Shown here: piece after piece, positions 5,918-13,483 of the stretch | Position numbering within the stretch: position 1 is the first letter of the stretch | Layout of the letters: each line of letters opens with the position of its first letter | Virus record (IMG/VR): IMGVR_UViG_3300012582_000006 | Span: 1-55,329 of that record | Strand: one strand, 5' to 3' | From: a virus | DNA: 55,329 nucleotides | Notes under the pieces: generated by a model | What the model saw: the letters and a program-made list of their open reading frames with translations, nothing else | The model's database searches: none | What the model was told of the DNA's origin: nothing | Translations under genes and position numbers: made by a program

Positions 5918-7819
5918 ATGGCTTACCAGAATTTGCTACATTTTGATGACGACACGAAAGCCTTCGAAGTGGTGCCTGAGAAGGGTCAGAAGAAGGAAAA
6001 GAAAAAGGCTGTGTCGAAGAAGGATCAGAATAGAGGTTGCGACTTTTGTCCGCTGAACAAAGTGAAGGGTTTGAAGAAGGTAAAAAATCTAGATAAGCTC
6101 AGAGGCAAAGAGATCATGGTCTGGGCACAGAATCCTGGGGAAGAGGAAAATAGACAAGGAAAGGAACTGGTTGGTCCAGCAGGTCAGTTTCTTTGGGAGC
6201 ATGCGGAATCGGTTGGGTTGAAGAGAGAAGATTGCGACATACAGAACGTGGTCCGATGTTGGACGATATCGGAAAATGAGTTTGGTCAGTGGGAGCCGAG
6301 GAGTCCTTCGAAAGAGGAATTACATTGTTGTTCGATCTATACCGAAGAGGCTTTAGAGAAGACTTATGGTAAAACAAAGGTGCATATCGTCTTCGGTCAG
6401 GTGGCAGCGAAGGTCTTGTTGAAGGGAGAGTATCGGAAGGACCAGAAGACATTTTTTTCTGAGAAGTTAAAGGCTTGGGTGATTTTGACCTATCATCCGA
6501 GTTACTTCCTGCGTGGGGCTCCGCGTTCCAAAATTCAGGAGTTCTTGGAGGCATTGGCAACGGCAGTGGCAAAAGTGAAAGGCGGAACTGGTAGGTTCAC
6601 GTATATCGAGAGGCAGGATTACAAATCGGTTCCAACAAGAGATTTGAAGGTGGAAATAGAAGATCCGATAAGAGAGGTAGCCTCGAAAGGAATTGTGACA
6701 TCGGTGGATATCGAGGATGGCACGAATGATAAAGGTGAGAATGTAATCGTGTACGTCGGGTTCTCTTGGAAGAAGGGGCATTCAAGAGGGGTGTTCTTCG
6801 ATCACCGGGATTTGAAAAATTCTCCGGAAGAGCAACAAGCAAAGTTTCATGTTGTGTCCGGAATTATTACCGATCCAAATATTCCTAAAGCATTGCAGAA
6901 CGGTGTGTATGATGTGTGGAAGTTCTTGAAGTTGTGGTCGTTGAAGGTGAAGGGCTTCGTACATGATACGATGTTCTCTGAGTATTTGAGATACTCCGGT
7001 CGAAAGGCCTATGGTCTGGAAGCGATCTCGGATATTCGATTCAGGGAGTTTGCTGGGTACAAAGGAATTCTTGATCCGTATCGTGATCCGAAGACTGGAT
7101 TGGTGAATTTTTGGACCGTTCCAATGAAGGTAATCCGGGTGTATAACGGTGCGGATTGTGATCTGACCAAAAGAATTCAACGCGACAACAAAGGAAAGGT
7201 GAACGAGTCGCTCCTGAAAGTTTTGATTCTTGTGGCGCCGGTGTTGGCGAAGATGGAAATAGAGAGTGGTCCACTTTTGGATTTCGAGCATGCGGATTTG
7301 TTGGATCGGTGGTTACCGGTACGATTGGAGTCTTTGCTGAAGGAGCTTCGTCATCTTGCCGATAACAAGAAGTTCAATCCGAATTCGACGCCGCAAGTGG
7401 TTGAGATCATCTACGACAAGTTGAAGCTTGGAAAATATCTGGACGTGGAATGGAAACGAGATTATCCCAGGTCGACGAACAAAGAGACGATGTTGCTGTT
7501 GGAATCTTTCCACGCCTTTCCAAAGAGGATGCAGGAGTACAGGAAGCTAGCAAAGAAGAAATCAACGTATTTGGATGCCTATCGGAAATCAGCGACTCTT
7601 CACGAAGGTCGTGTCAGGACAAAGTGGTGGTTGACTGGAACGATTACCTGTCGGTTGCGGTCTGGTGGTGAAAAGATAAAAAAGAAAGGGGAAGAGTCGG
7701 ACAAGGAAAAAGGGATCGTGAATCTGCAAAATATCCACGGGGCGGAGGAGATTGAGTGTTTGCTGGTGTCGGATATGAGATGGCGTGAGTTGTACAAAGA
7801 ATGGAGAGAACAACAATGA
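5918..7819 (+). CDS. UDG + 3'-5' exonuclease + N-terminal half of family A DNA polymerase
   Basis: A 633-residue multidomain protein. Residues 40-220 form a family-4-like iron-sulfur uracil-DNA glycosylase: Cys41, Cys44, Cys114 and Cys137/138 in the spacing expected for the cluster, the PGEEENRQGKELVGPAGQ motif and TYHPSYFLR. Residues about 255-430 are a DnaQ-type proofreading exonuclease (SVDIED with Asp264 and Glu266, NGVYD, YNGADCDL). The rest is polymerase I thumb and early palm: FNPNSTPQ, KKKSTYLDAY, TITCRLRS and NLQNIH. It then stops, before motif A. The missing palm and fingers are encoded at 9051-9947, so the polymerase is split over two chains with three genes between. Confidence 0.9.
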   Translation: MAYQNLLHFDDDTKAFEVVPEKGQKKEKKKAVSKKDQNRGCDFCPLNKVKGLKKVKNLDKLRGKEIMVWAQNPGEEENRQGKELVGPAGQFLWEHAESVGLKREDCDIQNVVRCWTISENEFGQWEPRSPSKEELHCCSIYTEEALEKTYGKTKVHIVFGQVAAKVLLKGEYRKDQKTFFSEKLKAWVILTYHPSYFLRGAPRSKIQEFLEALATAVAKVKGGTGRFTYIERQDYKSVPTRDLKVEIEDPIREVASKGIVTSVDIEDGTNDKGENVIVYVGFSWKKGHSRGVFFDHRDLKNSPEEQQAKFHVVSGIITDPNIPKALQNGVYDVWKFLKLWSLKVKGFVHDTMFSEYLRYSGRKAYGLEAISDIRFREFAGYKGILDPYRDPKTGLVNFWTVPMKVIRVYNGADCDLTKRIQRDNKGKVNESLLKVLILVAPVLAKMEIESGPLLDFEHADLLDRWLPVRLESLLKELRHLADNKKFNPNSTPQVVEIIYDKLKLGKYLDVEWKRDYPRSTNKETMLLLESFHAFPKRMQEYRKLAKKKSTYLDAYRKSATLHEGRVRTKWWLTGTITCRLRSGGEKIKKKGEESDKEKGIVNLQNIHGAEEIECLLVSDMRWRELYKEWREQQ

Positions 7820-8055
7820 GTGAAAAGCATGTAACGTTCCTCAGGAACGAACCAAAGTCAAAAGTGGAGCTTCTAATTGTGAAAGATGGGTGGTTGCCAC
7901 TGACAGCTAATGGTGAAGATTTGGAGATGGTTCAAGATGCTTACGTTATAAGAGTATGGTCGTTAAGGGCACCATCTGGTGAGGCTCGTGTAAACGAGAT
8001 TAGGTTGAGGGCAAGTGAGATGAGCGTGTTGATGCATTCGGTGGAGGAGAAATGA
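7816..8055 (+). CDS. Small protein of unknown function between polymerase halves
   Basis: A 79-residue protein (starts MSEKHVTFLRNEPKSK). ATG 7816 overlaps the stop of the polymerase N-terminal gene (ATGA) and its own end overlaps the dCTP deaminase start in the same way. It has alternating strands (KVELLIVKDGW, YVIRVWSLR), suggesting a small beta-rich fold. No family is recognised. It lies within the insertion that separates the two polymerase genes. Confidence 0.7.
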   Translation: MSEKHVTFLRNEPKSKVELLIVKDGWLPLTANGEDLEMVQDAYVIRVWSLRAPSGEARVNEIRLRASEMSVLMHSVEEK

Positions 8056-8573
8056 TCCTCAGTGGACGAGACTTGAAATTGTATATCGATATAGGAAAAT
8101 TGGTAATCGATCCGGTAACACCAGAACAGTTCCAGCAGAACGGTATAGATTTGGTTCTTGAAGAAATTTCGTATATGTCTGGGCCCTTTTGGCTTGGATG
8201 TACGAGAGAAGTATTAGAAATGCCAGATGATCTGATGGCCTTTGTGGAACTCAGGAGTTCGTGGGCTAGACAAGGATTCTTTTTGCCACCGACGATTGTG
8301 GATGCAGGATTCAAAGGAAATTTGACTTTGGAAATGCTGGCCTTTATGGAGCATCCAAAGGAAGCGCTTGGAAGACGGTTTGCTCATTTGATCTTTGCCA
8401 AGACGTCTAGTCCATGTGAAAAATATCAAGGTATGTATTCTGGTCAGCGCGGGATTACACCATCAAAACTGAAGTCAGAATCTAAAGGTCACGTCACGCC
8501 TGATGAAATACTAAGATCACACGGTTATGATCCAGATGAGATTAGAAGGTTGAGTAAAGGAGGAGAAGAATGA
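8052..8573 (+). CDS. dcd: dCTP deaminase
   Basis: A 173-residue member of the dCTP deaminase/dUTPase trimer family. Motifs: LRSSWARQGF (residues 67-76), VDAGFKGNLTLEM (83-95) with the catalytic-type Glu94 that distinguishes deaminases from plain dUTPases, RFAHLIF and YSGQRGITPSK with Gln132. It makes dUTP (or dUMP if bifunctional) from dCTP for dTMP synthesis, completed by ThyX at 21182. The UDG domain next door makes tight control of uracil in DNA plausible. ATG 8052 overlaps the preceding stop. Confidence 0.85.
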   Translation: MILSGRDLKLYIDIGKLVIDPVTPEQFQQNGIDLVLEEISYMSGPFWLGCTREVLEMPDDLMAFVELRSSWARQGFFLPPTIVDAGFKGNLTLEMLAFMEHPKEALGRRFAHLIFAKTSSPCEKYQGMYSGQRGITPSKLKSESKGHVTPDEILRSHGYDPDEIRRLSKGGEE

Positions 8574-9067
8574 GTTTCGTGTTGCAAGATTGGTTGGGGG
8601 ACCTTTCATTTATGCAACAGAGTGTGTTGCTGACGGCGATTCGTGGTGCGGATACGTTGCCGAAGAGACACATCAGTAAGTATCTTCTTAGGTGGTATCG
8701 TCGTTGTATTTTGACTTGTGCTTTTGAGAAAGTAGTGCACAAGACTCCGGACGAGCCTTGTACTGGAAATTTTACCGGTTCGGTTCCTATGGGATTGGAA
8801 GATTTGTGGCGGACGTACTTGCAAGACATAGATATGATTCTACATCATTTTCATTTGCACGTGTTGCATGCATCTGAGATACTCGGTTACAAGCATCCTG
8901 ATAGACCGATCAGGGAATGGTGGGCAATGTTTTACCATCAGGCGGTTAAGGATATGCACGTTCGTCCGGAGACAGAAGAAGAAATGGATAAGAGGTTGGG
9001 AGATAGTCGGGATCAATGGATGGAAGCTGGTGGACAGCACGAGGTTTGGCATGAGTCTGGCAAGTAA
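8570..9067 (+). CDS. Conserved-looking phage protein of unknown function
   Basis: A 165-residue protein (starts MSFVLQDWLGDLSFMQQ) containing IRGADTLPKRHISKYLLRWYRRC, typed here only in part, a segment I associate with uncharacterised phage proteins in replication modules. It is helical, rich in His and Trp, with HHFHLHVLHASE in the C-terminal half that could bind metal. GGAGG lies upstream of ATG 8570. It overlaps the polymerase C-terminal gene by 17 bases, so the two are probably translated together. Function unknown. Confidence 0.7.
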   Translation: MSFVLQDWLGDLSFMQQSVLLTAIRGADTLPKRHISKYLLRWYRRCILTCAFEKVVHKTPDEPCTGNFTGSVPMGLEDLWRTYLQDIDMILHHFHLHVLHASEILGYKHPDRPIREWWAMFYHQAVKDMHVRPETEEEMDKRLGDSRDQWMEAGGQHEVWHESGK

Positions 9068-9947
9068 GTACGCGGATCTTGATATCTATTTAGGTGCGGA
9101 CCATTCGCAATTGGAAATCCGCGTTCTTGCTCAGATGTCGAAAGATGTATTGCTGACAGAGTTGCTTCAGACGGGTGAGGATATTCATTCTTCTGTTGGT
9201 TACGAGTTGACGGCAATCCCAATCGAGAAGATAAAGAAAGATAGGGATATAAGGACAGCGATCAAAGGGATTCATTTTGGAATTATCTATGGTCTGACGG
9301 AAGAGACTTTGTATCTCAAGTTGAAAGCGGATGCGGCGGAGCGTGGTGAGCAGTTCAACATGACTCGTGAAGAGTTGGGCAAGATCTATAAGGGCTACTT
9401 TAGAAAGTTCAAGGGCGTGGCGGAGTTCATCGAGAAGCAGCATCAATTTGCCCAAGACAACGCTTATGTAATGAGCTTGTTTGGTTTTAGTAGGGAGATT
9501 GCAATAGCAGGAGATGAGACGAGGTCAACGTTTTGGGCGAATCAGGCTGTGAATACACCAATACAAGCTTCGGCACATCAGTTGATGTTGGTGGCGATGG
9601 CAATTTTGGGTTTGAAACAGAAGACGTATAGCTTGTTGCAACGGCCTTCGATGGAAGTACACGATTCGCTTTACGTGTTTGTGAAGCTGATGAAGTTGGC
9701 GGAAGCCTATAAACAATTCATCCAGCTCATGGAAAAAGAGATTTTGGTATATGTGAAGAAGTGGTGGCCGGAAGTGAACTGGGTGATTCCGTTGAAGGCC
9801 GAGGCGAAAGCTGGGTTGAGATTGGGTGTAATGGTTGAGTATAAAGGCGAGTCTCCGGAAGAGTTCATCGAAATGTGGTGTCAGAAGAATAAGAAGTTCG
9901 AGAAGAAACTGCGAGAGGAAATGAAGAAAGGATTGGCCAATGCGTAG
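9051..9947 (+). CDS. Family A DNA polymerase, palm/fingers half (separate gene)
   Basis: A 298-residue protein that begins just before motif A: GADHSQLEIR at residues 15-24 with catalytic Asp17. Motif B is Arg68, Lys72, Phe76 and Tyr80 in RTAIKGIHFGIIYG. Motif C is MEVHDSLY at 201-208 with catalytic Asp205, where Ser206 replaces the usual Glu, and His18 replaces the usual Tyr of motif A. ATG 9051 follows GAGGT by 6 bases. The upstream partner (5918-7819) supplies proofreading, thumb and NLQNI. No intein or intron ends are visible, so the two chains probably assemble noncovalently. Confidence 0.9.
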   Translation: MSLASKYADLDIYLGADHSQLEIRVLAQMSKDVLLTELLQTGEDIHSSVGYELTAIPIEKIKKDRDIRTAIKGIHFGIIYGLTEETLYLKLKADAAERGEQFNMTREELGKIYKGYFRKFKGVAEFIEKQHQFAQDNAYVMSLFGFSREIAIAGDETRSTFWANQAVNTPIQASAHQLMLVAMAILGLKQKTYSLLQRPSMEVHDSLYVFVKLMKLAEAYKQFIQLMEKEILVYVKKWWPEVNWVIPLKAEAKAGLRLGVMVEYKGESPEEFIEMWCQKNKKFEKKLREEMKKGLANA

Positions 9948-10164
9948 TGAGAAGACGGCTCTTGTGTTGGCTGTAGTGATAACGGTTTTGAGGGGGATGG
10001 TTTGGTTTGTTTTTGCTTTGCTGGTTACTTGGCTTTGTCTTCGAGTGGCAAAGCTGTTGGGACATTGGGAGTATGGGGTGTTGTTGTTTATGGTTGTGGG
10101 GTACTTGGCGAACATTTCGATCAGTCTTTCACAAATACTGCAACGTGTTTCCAGGAAGTACTGA
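9940..10164 (+). CDS. Small membrane protein, two transmembrane segments
   Basis: A 74-residue protein with two hydrophobic stretches, TALVLAVVITVLRGMVWFVF and, after WLCLRVAKLLGHW, GVLLFMVVGYLANISI. ATG 9940 lies inside the last codons of the polymerase gene, with AAAGGA 7 bases upstream. The charge pattern suggests an inner-membrane protein. Nothing marks it as a holin specifically. The function is unknown. Confidence 0.65.
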   Translation: MRSEKTALVLAVVITVLRGMVWFVFALLVTWLCLRVAKLLGHWEYGVLLFMVVGYLANISISLSQILQRVSRKY

Positions 10165-10169
10165 AAGGG

Positions 10170-10180
10170 CTTGTATAATA
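10170..10180 (+). promoter_or_regulatory. Possible promoter -10 (CTTGTATAATA)
   Basis: TATAAT at 10174-10179 lies in the 23-base gap before the gene at 10188. The 11-mer CTTGTATAATA recurs exactly before the homing endonuclease at 25646 (25619-25629). No good -35 hexamer is visible at the right distance at either site. It may be a promoter dependent on a phage-modified polymerase, or a chance match. Confidence 0.35.
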
Positions 10181-10187
10181 ATAGGTC

Positions 10188-10685
10188 ATGACGAGAAAAC
10201 CATTGATCGGCGAAGTAGATCCACAGACGCTTGTAGATCGTCTGGCCTTTTCGCAAGAGGAGACACAGGATGCGGCATTGGAACAAGCGAAGTTGTATAT
10301 GGCTGCGGCGACCTATCGTATCAAGAAGATGCGGCTGAGACAGGAAGCGGAAATGTATGCGGATAATCTTCGGGTTGATTATAGCTTGAAGATGCGGTTT
10401 AAGCACAAAGGTCAAAAGGGAATGACCGAACGGGCAATTCAGGAGCTGGTTGATCGGGTACCTGAGATTCGTCAGGCAACGGCTGACTTGGCAAAGGCGA
10501 AGAGGTTGGAGGAGTGGTCGAAGCTTCTGCTTGATGCTTACGAGCACAGAAGAAGCTCTCTTAAGATTTTGACACAGTTTGCTTTCATGCAAGATGCATT
10601 CAGTGGGCAGTACGAAGTAGACAAGATGAAAAGGCAGAGGGAAAGGTTGAAGAAGGATTTGGGGAAAGAGGAAGAGTATGATTGA
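10188..10685 (+). CDS. Helical protein, possible UvsY-like recombination mediator
   Basis: A 165-residue, almost wholly helical, highly charged protein. The layout resembles T4 UvsY: a first helix rich in Lys/Arg/Glu (KKMRLRQEAEMYADNLRVDY), a short acidic connector, then a long C-terminal helix with aromatic residues (EEWSKLLLDAYEHRRSSL, LTQFAFMQD). UvsY loads recombinase on SSB-coated DNA. A gp32-like SSB and RecA follow within 2 kb, which supports the idea. Sequence identity is too low for certainty by eye; a generic coiled-coil protein is the alternative. Confidence 0.5.
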   Translation: MTRKPLIGEVDPQTLVDRLAFSQEETQDAALEQAKLYMAAATYRIKKMRLRQEAEMYADNLRVDYSLKMRFKHKGQKGMTERAIQELVDRVPEIRQATADLAKAKRLEEWSKLLLDAYEHRRSSLKILTQFAFMQDAFSGQYEVDKMKRQRERLKKDLGKEEEYD

Positions 10686-10869
10686 CGTTCTAAGGATTTT
10701 TGCGGAGGCTTGTGGTCTTGCAATCATTTTGATTTTTTCGATTGTATTCATGGGTAGGAATTTGGTTTGGTCTCTAAAGGAGGTGGTGGATTATTATTTG
10801 TCGAAGAAACGGGAAATGTTGTTAGAGCTGGAAGAAGGGCTTGGGAGTGCCTCAAAGAAGTTGAATTAA
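10678..10869 (+). CDS. Small single-pass membrane protein
   Basis: A 63-residue protein with one hydrophobic segment (ACGLAIILIFSIVFMG) followed by a charged helical tail (YYLSKKREMLLELEEGLG). ATG 10678 overlaps the end of the preceding gene by 8 bases. A 17-base gap with AAAGGA separates it from the SSB gene. Function unknown; small membrane proteins recur at 9940, 13480, 15620 and 20731 in this module. Confidence 0.65.
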   Translation: MIDVLRIFAEACGLAIILIFSIVFMGRNLVWSLKEVVDYYLSKKREMLLELEEGLGSASKKLN

Positions 10870-10886
10870 AAACGAAAGGATAAAGC

Positions 10887-11939
10887 ATGGATAAGAAAGA
10901 ACTTGCTGCACAGAAGTTCAAGGAACGGACCGCTTCGAAACGTTTCAAGTTACCGGAAGGGAATACAACGTTTCGTGTGCTTCCGAACGCGAGGGGCCTT
11001 GACAAAGCGGAGTACATTGAGTACAGGATGCACTCCGGTGTAGGAGCTAGAAAATCCTATCTTCGGTGTGGAAAGAATATCCGCGGTGAGGGCGACTGTT
11101 GGTTGTGCGATACGTTGATTCCAAAGTTGGAGAAGTCGGGGAAGTCTTCACACAAGAGAGCGGCTGAGGAACTGAAAGCGAAAGAGAATTTCGCTGTTCA
11201 GATCATCTACAAGTCGGAAGGGAAGTGGATGGGTCCAACGCTGTGGGAAATGTCACCATCGGTTGCTAACAAGCTTTTGAATGTGATGAGCAGAAGGGAT
11301 GTCAGTCATCCGGAAAAGGGATACAATCTGACGATCTCTCGTCAGGGTACGACGATGACCTCGACGAAGTACGGGGACATTGATCGGGATGACGAAAAAT
11401 CTGAAGTGCCGGAGAAGCTTCTTTCGAAGTTGAAGCCCTTTGGTGAGATCCTTCGGAAGTATGACGAGAAGGTCATGAAGGCTGAGTACTACGGGCACGA
11501 GCAGGACGATGACGAACCGGAGGAGGAAGAAGAGGAGAAGAAGAAACCAAAAGACGAGGAAGAAGAAGAGAAGCCGAAACCAAAGAAACTAAAAAAGCCG
11601 GCTGAAGAAGAGGAGGAGGAAGAAAAAGAAGCCGAAGAGGAGGAGGAAGAAAAGCCAAAGCCGAAGAAGCCGAAGAAGGCGGATGCGGAAGAGGAGGAAG
11701 AGGAGTCTGAGTCTGAAGAGGATATTCCAGATCTGGAAGAAGAGGAAGAAGAGAAACCAAAGAAACCGAAAAAACCAAAGGAAGAAGAGGAGGAAGAAAG
11801 TGAGTCCGAAGAAGAGGAAGAAGAAAAACCCAAAAAACCAAAAAAGCCAGCTGCAGACGAAGAAGAAGAATCTGAAGAGGAAGAAGAGCCCAAGCCCAAA
11901 AAACCAAAGAAACCAAGACACGACGAAGACGACGAATGA
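10887..11939 (+). CDS. gp32-like ssDNA-binding protein with giant charged tail
   Basis: A 350-residue protein. Residues 1-205 look like a T4 gp32-type core: a basic N-terminus (KKELAAQKFKERTASKRFK), an OB-like region, and a Cys-rich zinc segment (RCGKNIRGEGDCWLCDTL). Residues about 207-350 are low complexity: runs of Glu broken by PKKPKK modules, ending RHDEDDE. SSB tails are normally short and acidic and recruit partners; this one is about 140 residues and mixed-charge. It sits between the UvsY-like gene and recA. AAAGGA precedes ATG 10887. Confidence 0.75.
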   Translation: MDKKELAAQKFKERTASKRFKLPEGNTTFRVLPNARGLDKAEYIEYRMHSGVGARKSYLRCGKNIRGEGDCWLCDTLIPKLEKSGKSSHKRAAEELKAKENFAVQIIYKSEGKWMGPTLWEMSPSVANKLLNVMSRRDVSHPEKGYNLTISRQGTTMTSTKYGDIDRDDEKSEVPEKLLSKLKPFGEILRKYDEKVMKAEYYGHEQDDDEPEEEEEEKKKPKDEEEEEKPKPKKLKKPAEEEEEEEKEAEEEEEEKPKPKKPKKADAEEEEEESESEEDIPDLEEEEEEKPKKPKKPKEEEEEESESEEEEEEKPKKPKKPAADEEEESEEEEEPKPKKPKKPRHDEDDE

Positions 11940-12015
11940 TTTAGAAGGTGATAAGGTGATTGTGAACGAGTCTGATTCGGATGACTTGGACGTGGGTCAA
12001 GTTGAAGAGTAAGAG

Positions 12016-12939
12016 ATGAAAACACAGACGACAAAGGTTCGGCCTCTTTCACCGGAGGCCGAACTGACTCTTATCAAAAAGAAATTGAAACATTTTACGA
12101 CGGAGAAGACGGTCAAGTACTGGCTGGATACTGGTAGTCCATTGTTAAATTCCATGTTCGGTTCTGAAGACAAAGGGATTCCGTATGGGAAGATGTTTGA
12201 ACTTTCTGGTTTCGAGTCTCAGGGAAAAACAGCGCTGATGATGAAGTTAGCTGGCATGGCTCAACGCGATGGGGCAAAAATTGGTTGGGTGGATTTGGAA
12301 ATGAGTTGGGATCCTGAATGGGCGAGAGCACTCGGTTTGATTCCAGAAGAGGTTTACCTATTCAAGCCGGAAATAGGAACGTTCGGAAAGGAAACGGAAG
12401 AGCGCCAGCATACAGCGGAGGAGTTGTTGGAAGAAGTTGAGATGTGGATAAAAAGACGTGGTCATGAAAATCCTGATGGTAGGATTTTTTGTTGTATGGA
12501 TTCTATTGCGGCGATGTTGACGGAGGAAGAGGCGGCCGGAGGGATTCAGAATCAAAATATGAGAACGAAAGTATCAACAGCAACATTTCTTTCCCAGCTG
12601 CTGAGGCGTTGGGTGGCAATGGTTGCAAACTACAATGTGATGATGAATTTCATCAATCAGCTTAGGATTGCACCTGGTGCTTGGGGTAATCCTGAATACA
12701 CGCCGGGTGGAAATGCTGTGAGGCTTTATGCATCGGTTCGCGTGCGGATGCGGAGGAAGTCTAAGAAGCTTTTGAAGGGTGGCAAGCCTATCGGTATGAA
12801 GGGTGTGATGTCGAATTGGAAGAACAAGGCGGGAGCTGGTTCTCGTGAAGGGTTGAGTATCGGTTATAAGATTTATTATTCCGGGAAGATAAAGTACGTT
12901 GATGCTGAGGAGGTAAAGCTAGAAGGGACAGAAACATGA
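12016..12939 (+). CDS. recA: RecA-type recombinase
   Basis: A 307-residue strand-exchange ATPase. Walker A is GFESQGKT (residues 65-72), followed by IGWVDLEMSWDPEWA, the Walker B-like FCCMDSIAAM, and the L2/NTPGGN-type region NPEYTPGGNAVRLYASVRV. It is shorter than bacterial RecA (about 350), lacking part of the C-terminal domain, as usual for phage UvsX/RecA proteins. Together with SSB, the UvsY-like protein and SbcDC it would support recombination-dependent replication and break repair. Its end overlaps the next gene as ATGA. Confidence 0.85.
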   Translation: MKTQTTKVRPLSPEAELTLIKKKLKHFTTEKTVKYWLDTGSPLLNSMFGSEDKGIPYGKMFELSGFESQGKTALMMKLAGMAQRDGAKIGWVDLEMSWDPEWARALGLIPEEVYLFKPEIGTFGKETEERQHTAEELLEEVEMWIKRRGHENPDGRIFCCMDSIAAMLTEEEAAGGIQNQNMRTKVSTATFLSQLLRRWVAMVANYNVMMNFINQLRIAPGAWGNPEYTPGGNAVRLYASVRVRMRRKSKKLLKGGKPIGMKGVMSNWKNKAGAGSREGLSIGYKIYYSGKIKYVDAEEVKLEGTET

Positions 12940-13220
12940 GTACTATATACGGCTCGAAGTCTTTGACAGAAGTTTCTCTCAGAAGAAAATTGGATGTGGC
13001 ATTGTCGGATGCACTTTTTGGTTATAACAGTTCAAAGCCGTTTGTTCCTAGAAATGTAATTCGAGGTGTCGCTGGTTGGATTTTTTCACTTCATTTGACG
13101 GCTGCGGAAAAAGAGGTGGCTTCACAAATGACGAAGGGCATTTTGTCGGATTACGAGAGAAGGTTGCGGTTGGTTGGACAAGAGCTTGAACAAGAAGTAT
13201 ACAGAAGGAACGGAGGATAA
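12936..13220 (+). CDS. Small protein of unknown function downstream of recA
   Basis: A 94-residue helical protein (starts MSTIYGSKSLTEVSLRR) with no recognised domain. ATG 12936 overlaps the recA stop. A central helix reads LTAAEKEVASQMTKGIL and the C-terminus is charged. Tight coupling to recA suggests expression at the same level. Function unknown. Confidence 0.7.
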   Translation: MSTIYGSKSLTEVSLRRKLDVALSDALFGYNSSKPFVPRNVIRGVAGWIFSLHLTAAEKEVASQMTKGILSDYERRLRLVGQELEQEVYRRNGG

Positions 13221-13222
13221 AA

Positions 13223-13483
13223 ATGGCAAAGGAACAGAAAGATAAGATACCGGTAGTGGCAGTGACCTCGACAGAGGAGGTAATGCTCGGTCTTTGGCTT
13301 TCGGTTGCGAAGAGAGAGATAGGAATGTCGGAGGCTGCTTTAAAACTTAGGCTTCATGTTGACTCTTTGTCTGAAGAGAAGCAAGACGAGTTTAGGCTCA
13401 AGGCGAGGCCGTGGGGAATGTGGTTGATGTCAATTTCGGAAGCGTTCTTGCAGGAGCTGACTGTAATAGGAGCTAGCAAATGA
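13223..13483 (+). CDS. Small helical protein of unknown function
   Basis: An 86-residue protein (starts MAKEQKDKIPVVAVTS) starting two bases after the preceding stop, behind GGAGGA. It has two helices with aromatic residues (VMLGLWLSVAKRE, WGMWLMSISEAFLQEL). No family recognised. Its end overlaps the following membrane-protein gene. Confidence 0.65.
   Translation: MAKEQKDKIPVVAVTSTEEVMLGLWLSVAKREIGMSEAALKLRLHVDSLSEEKQDEFRLKARPWGMWLMSISEAFLQELTVIGASK

Noticed and set aside
6782-7291. A 169-codon - strand frame inside the polymerase gene
   Set aside because: It lies fully antisense to a gene with conserved exonuclease motifs and has no start context or domain.
7816-9050. Split intein or intron at the polymerase joint
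   Set aside because: No N-terminal Cys with intein block motifs follows the first half, no His-Asn end precedes the second, and the intervening DNA is filled by three ordinary genes with their own starts.
9525-10751. A 408-codon open frame on the - strand
   Set aside because: It runs antisense to the polymerase, membrane and UvsY-like genes, which have conserved motifs and ribosome sites. The frame is open because of strand composition; its translation is rich in Arg, Leu, His and Gln with no domain.
11489-12052. Long - strand frames rich in Ser/Phe opposite the SSB tail
   Set aside because: They mirror the Glu/Lys/Pro-rich coding sequence (purine-rich strand) and have no independent support.
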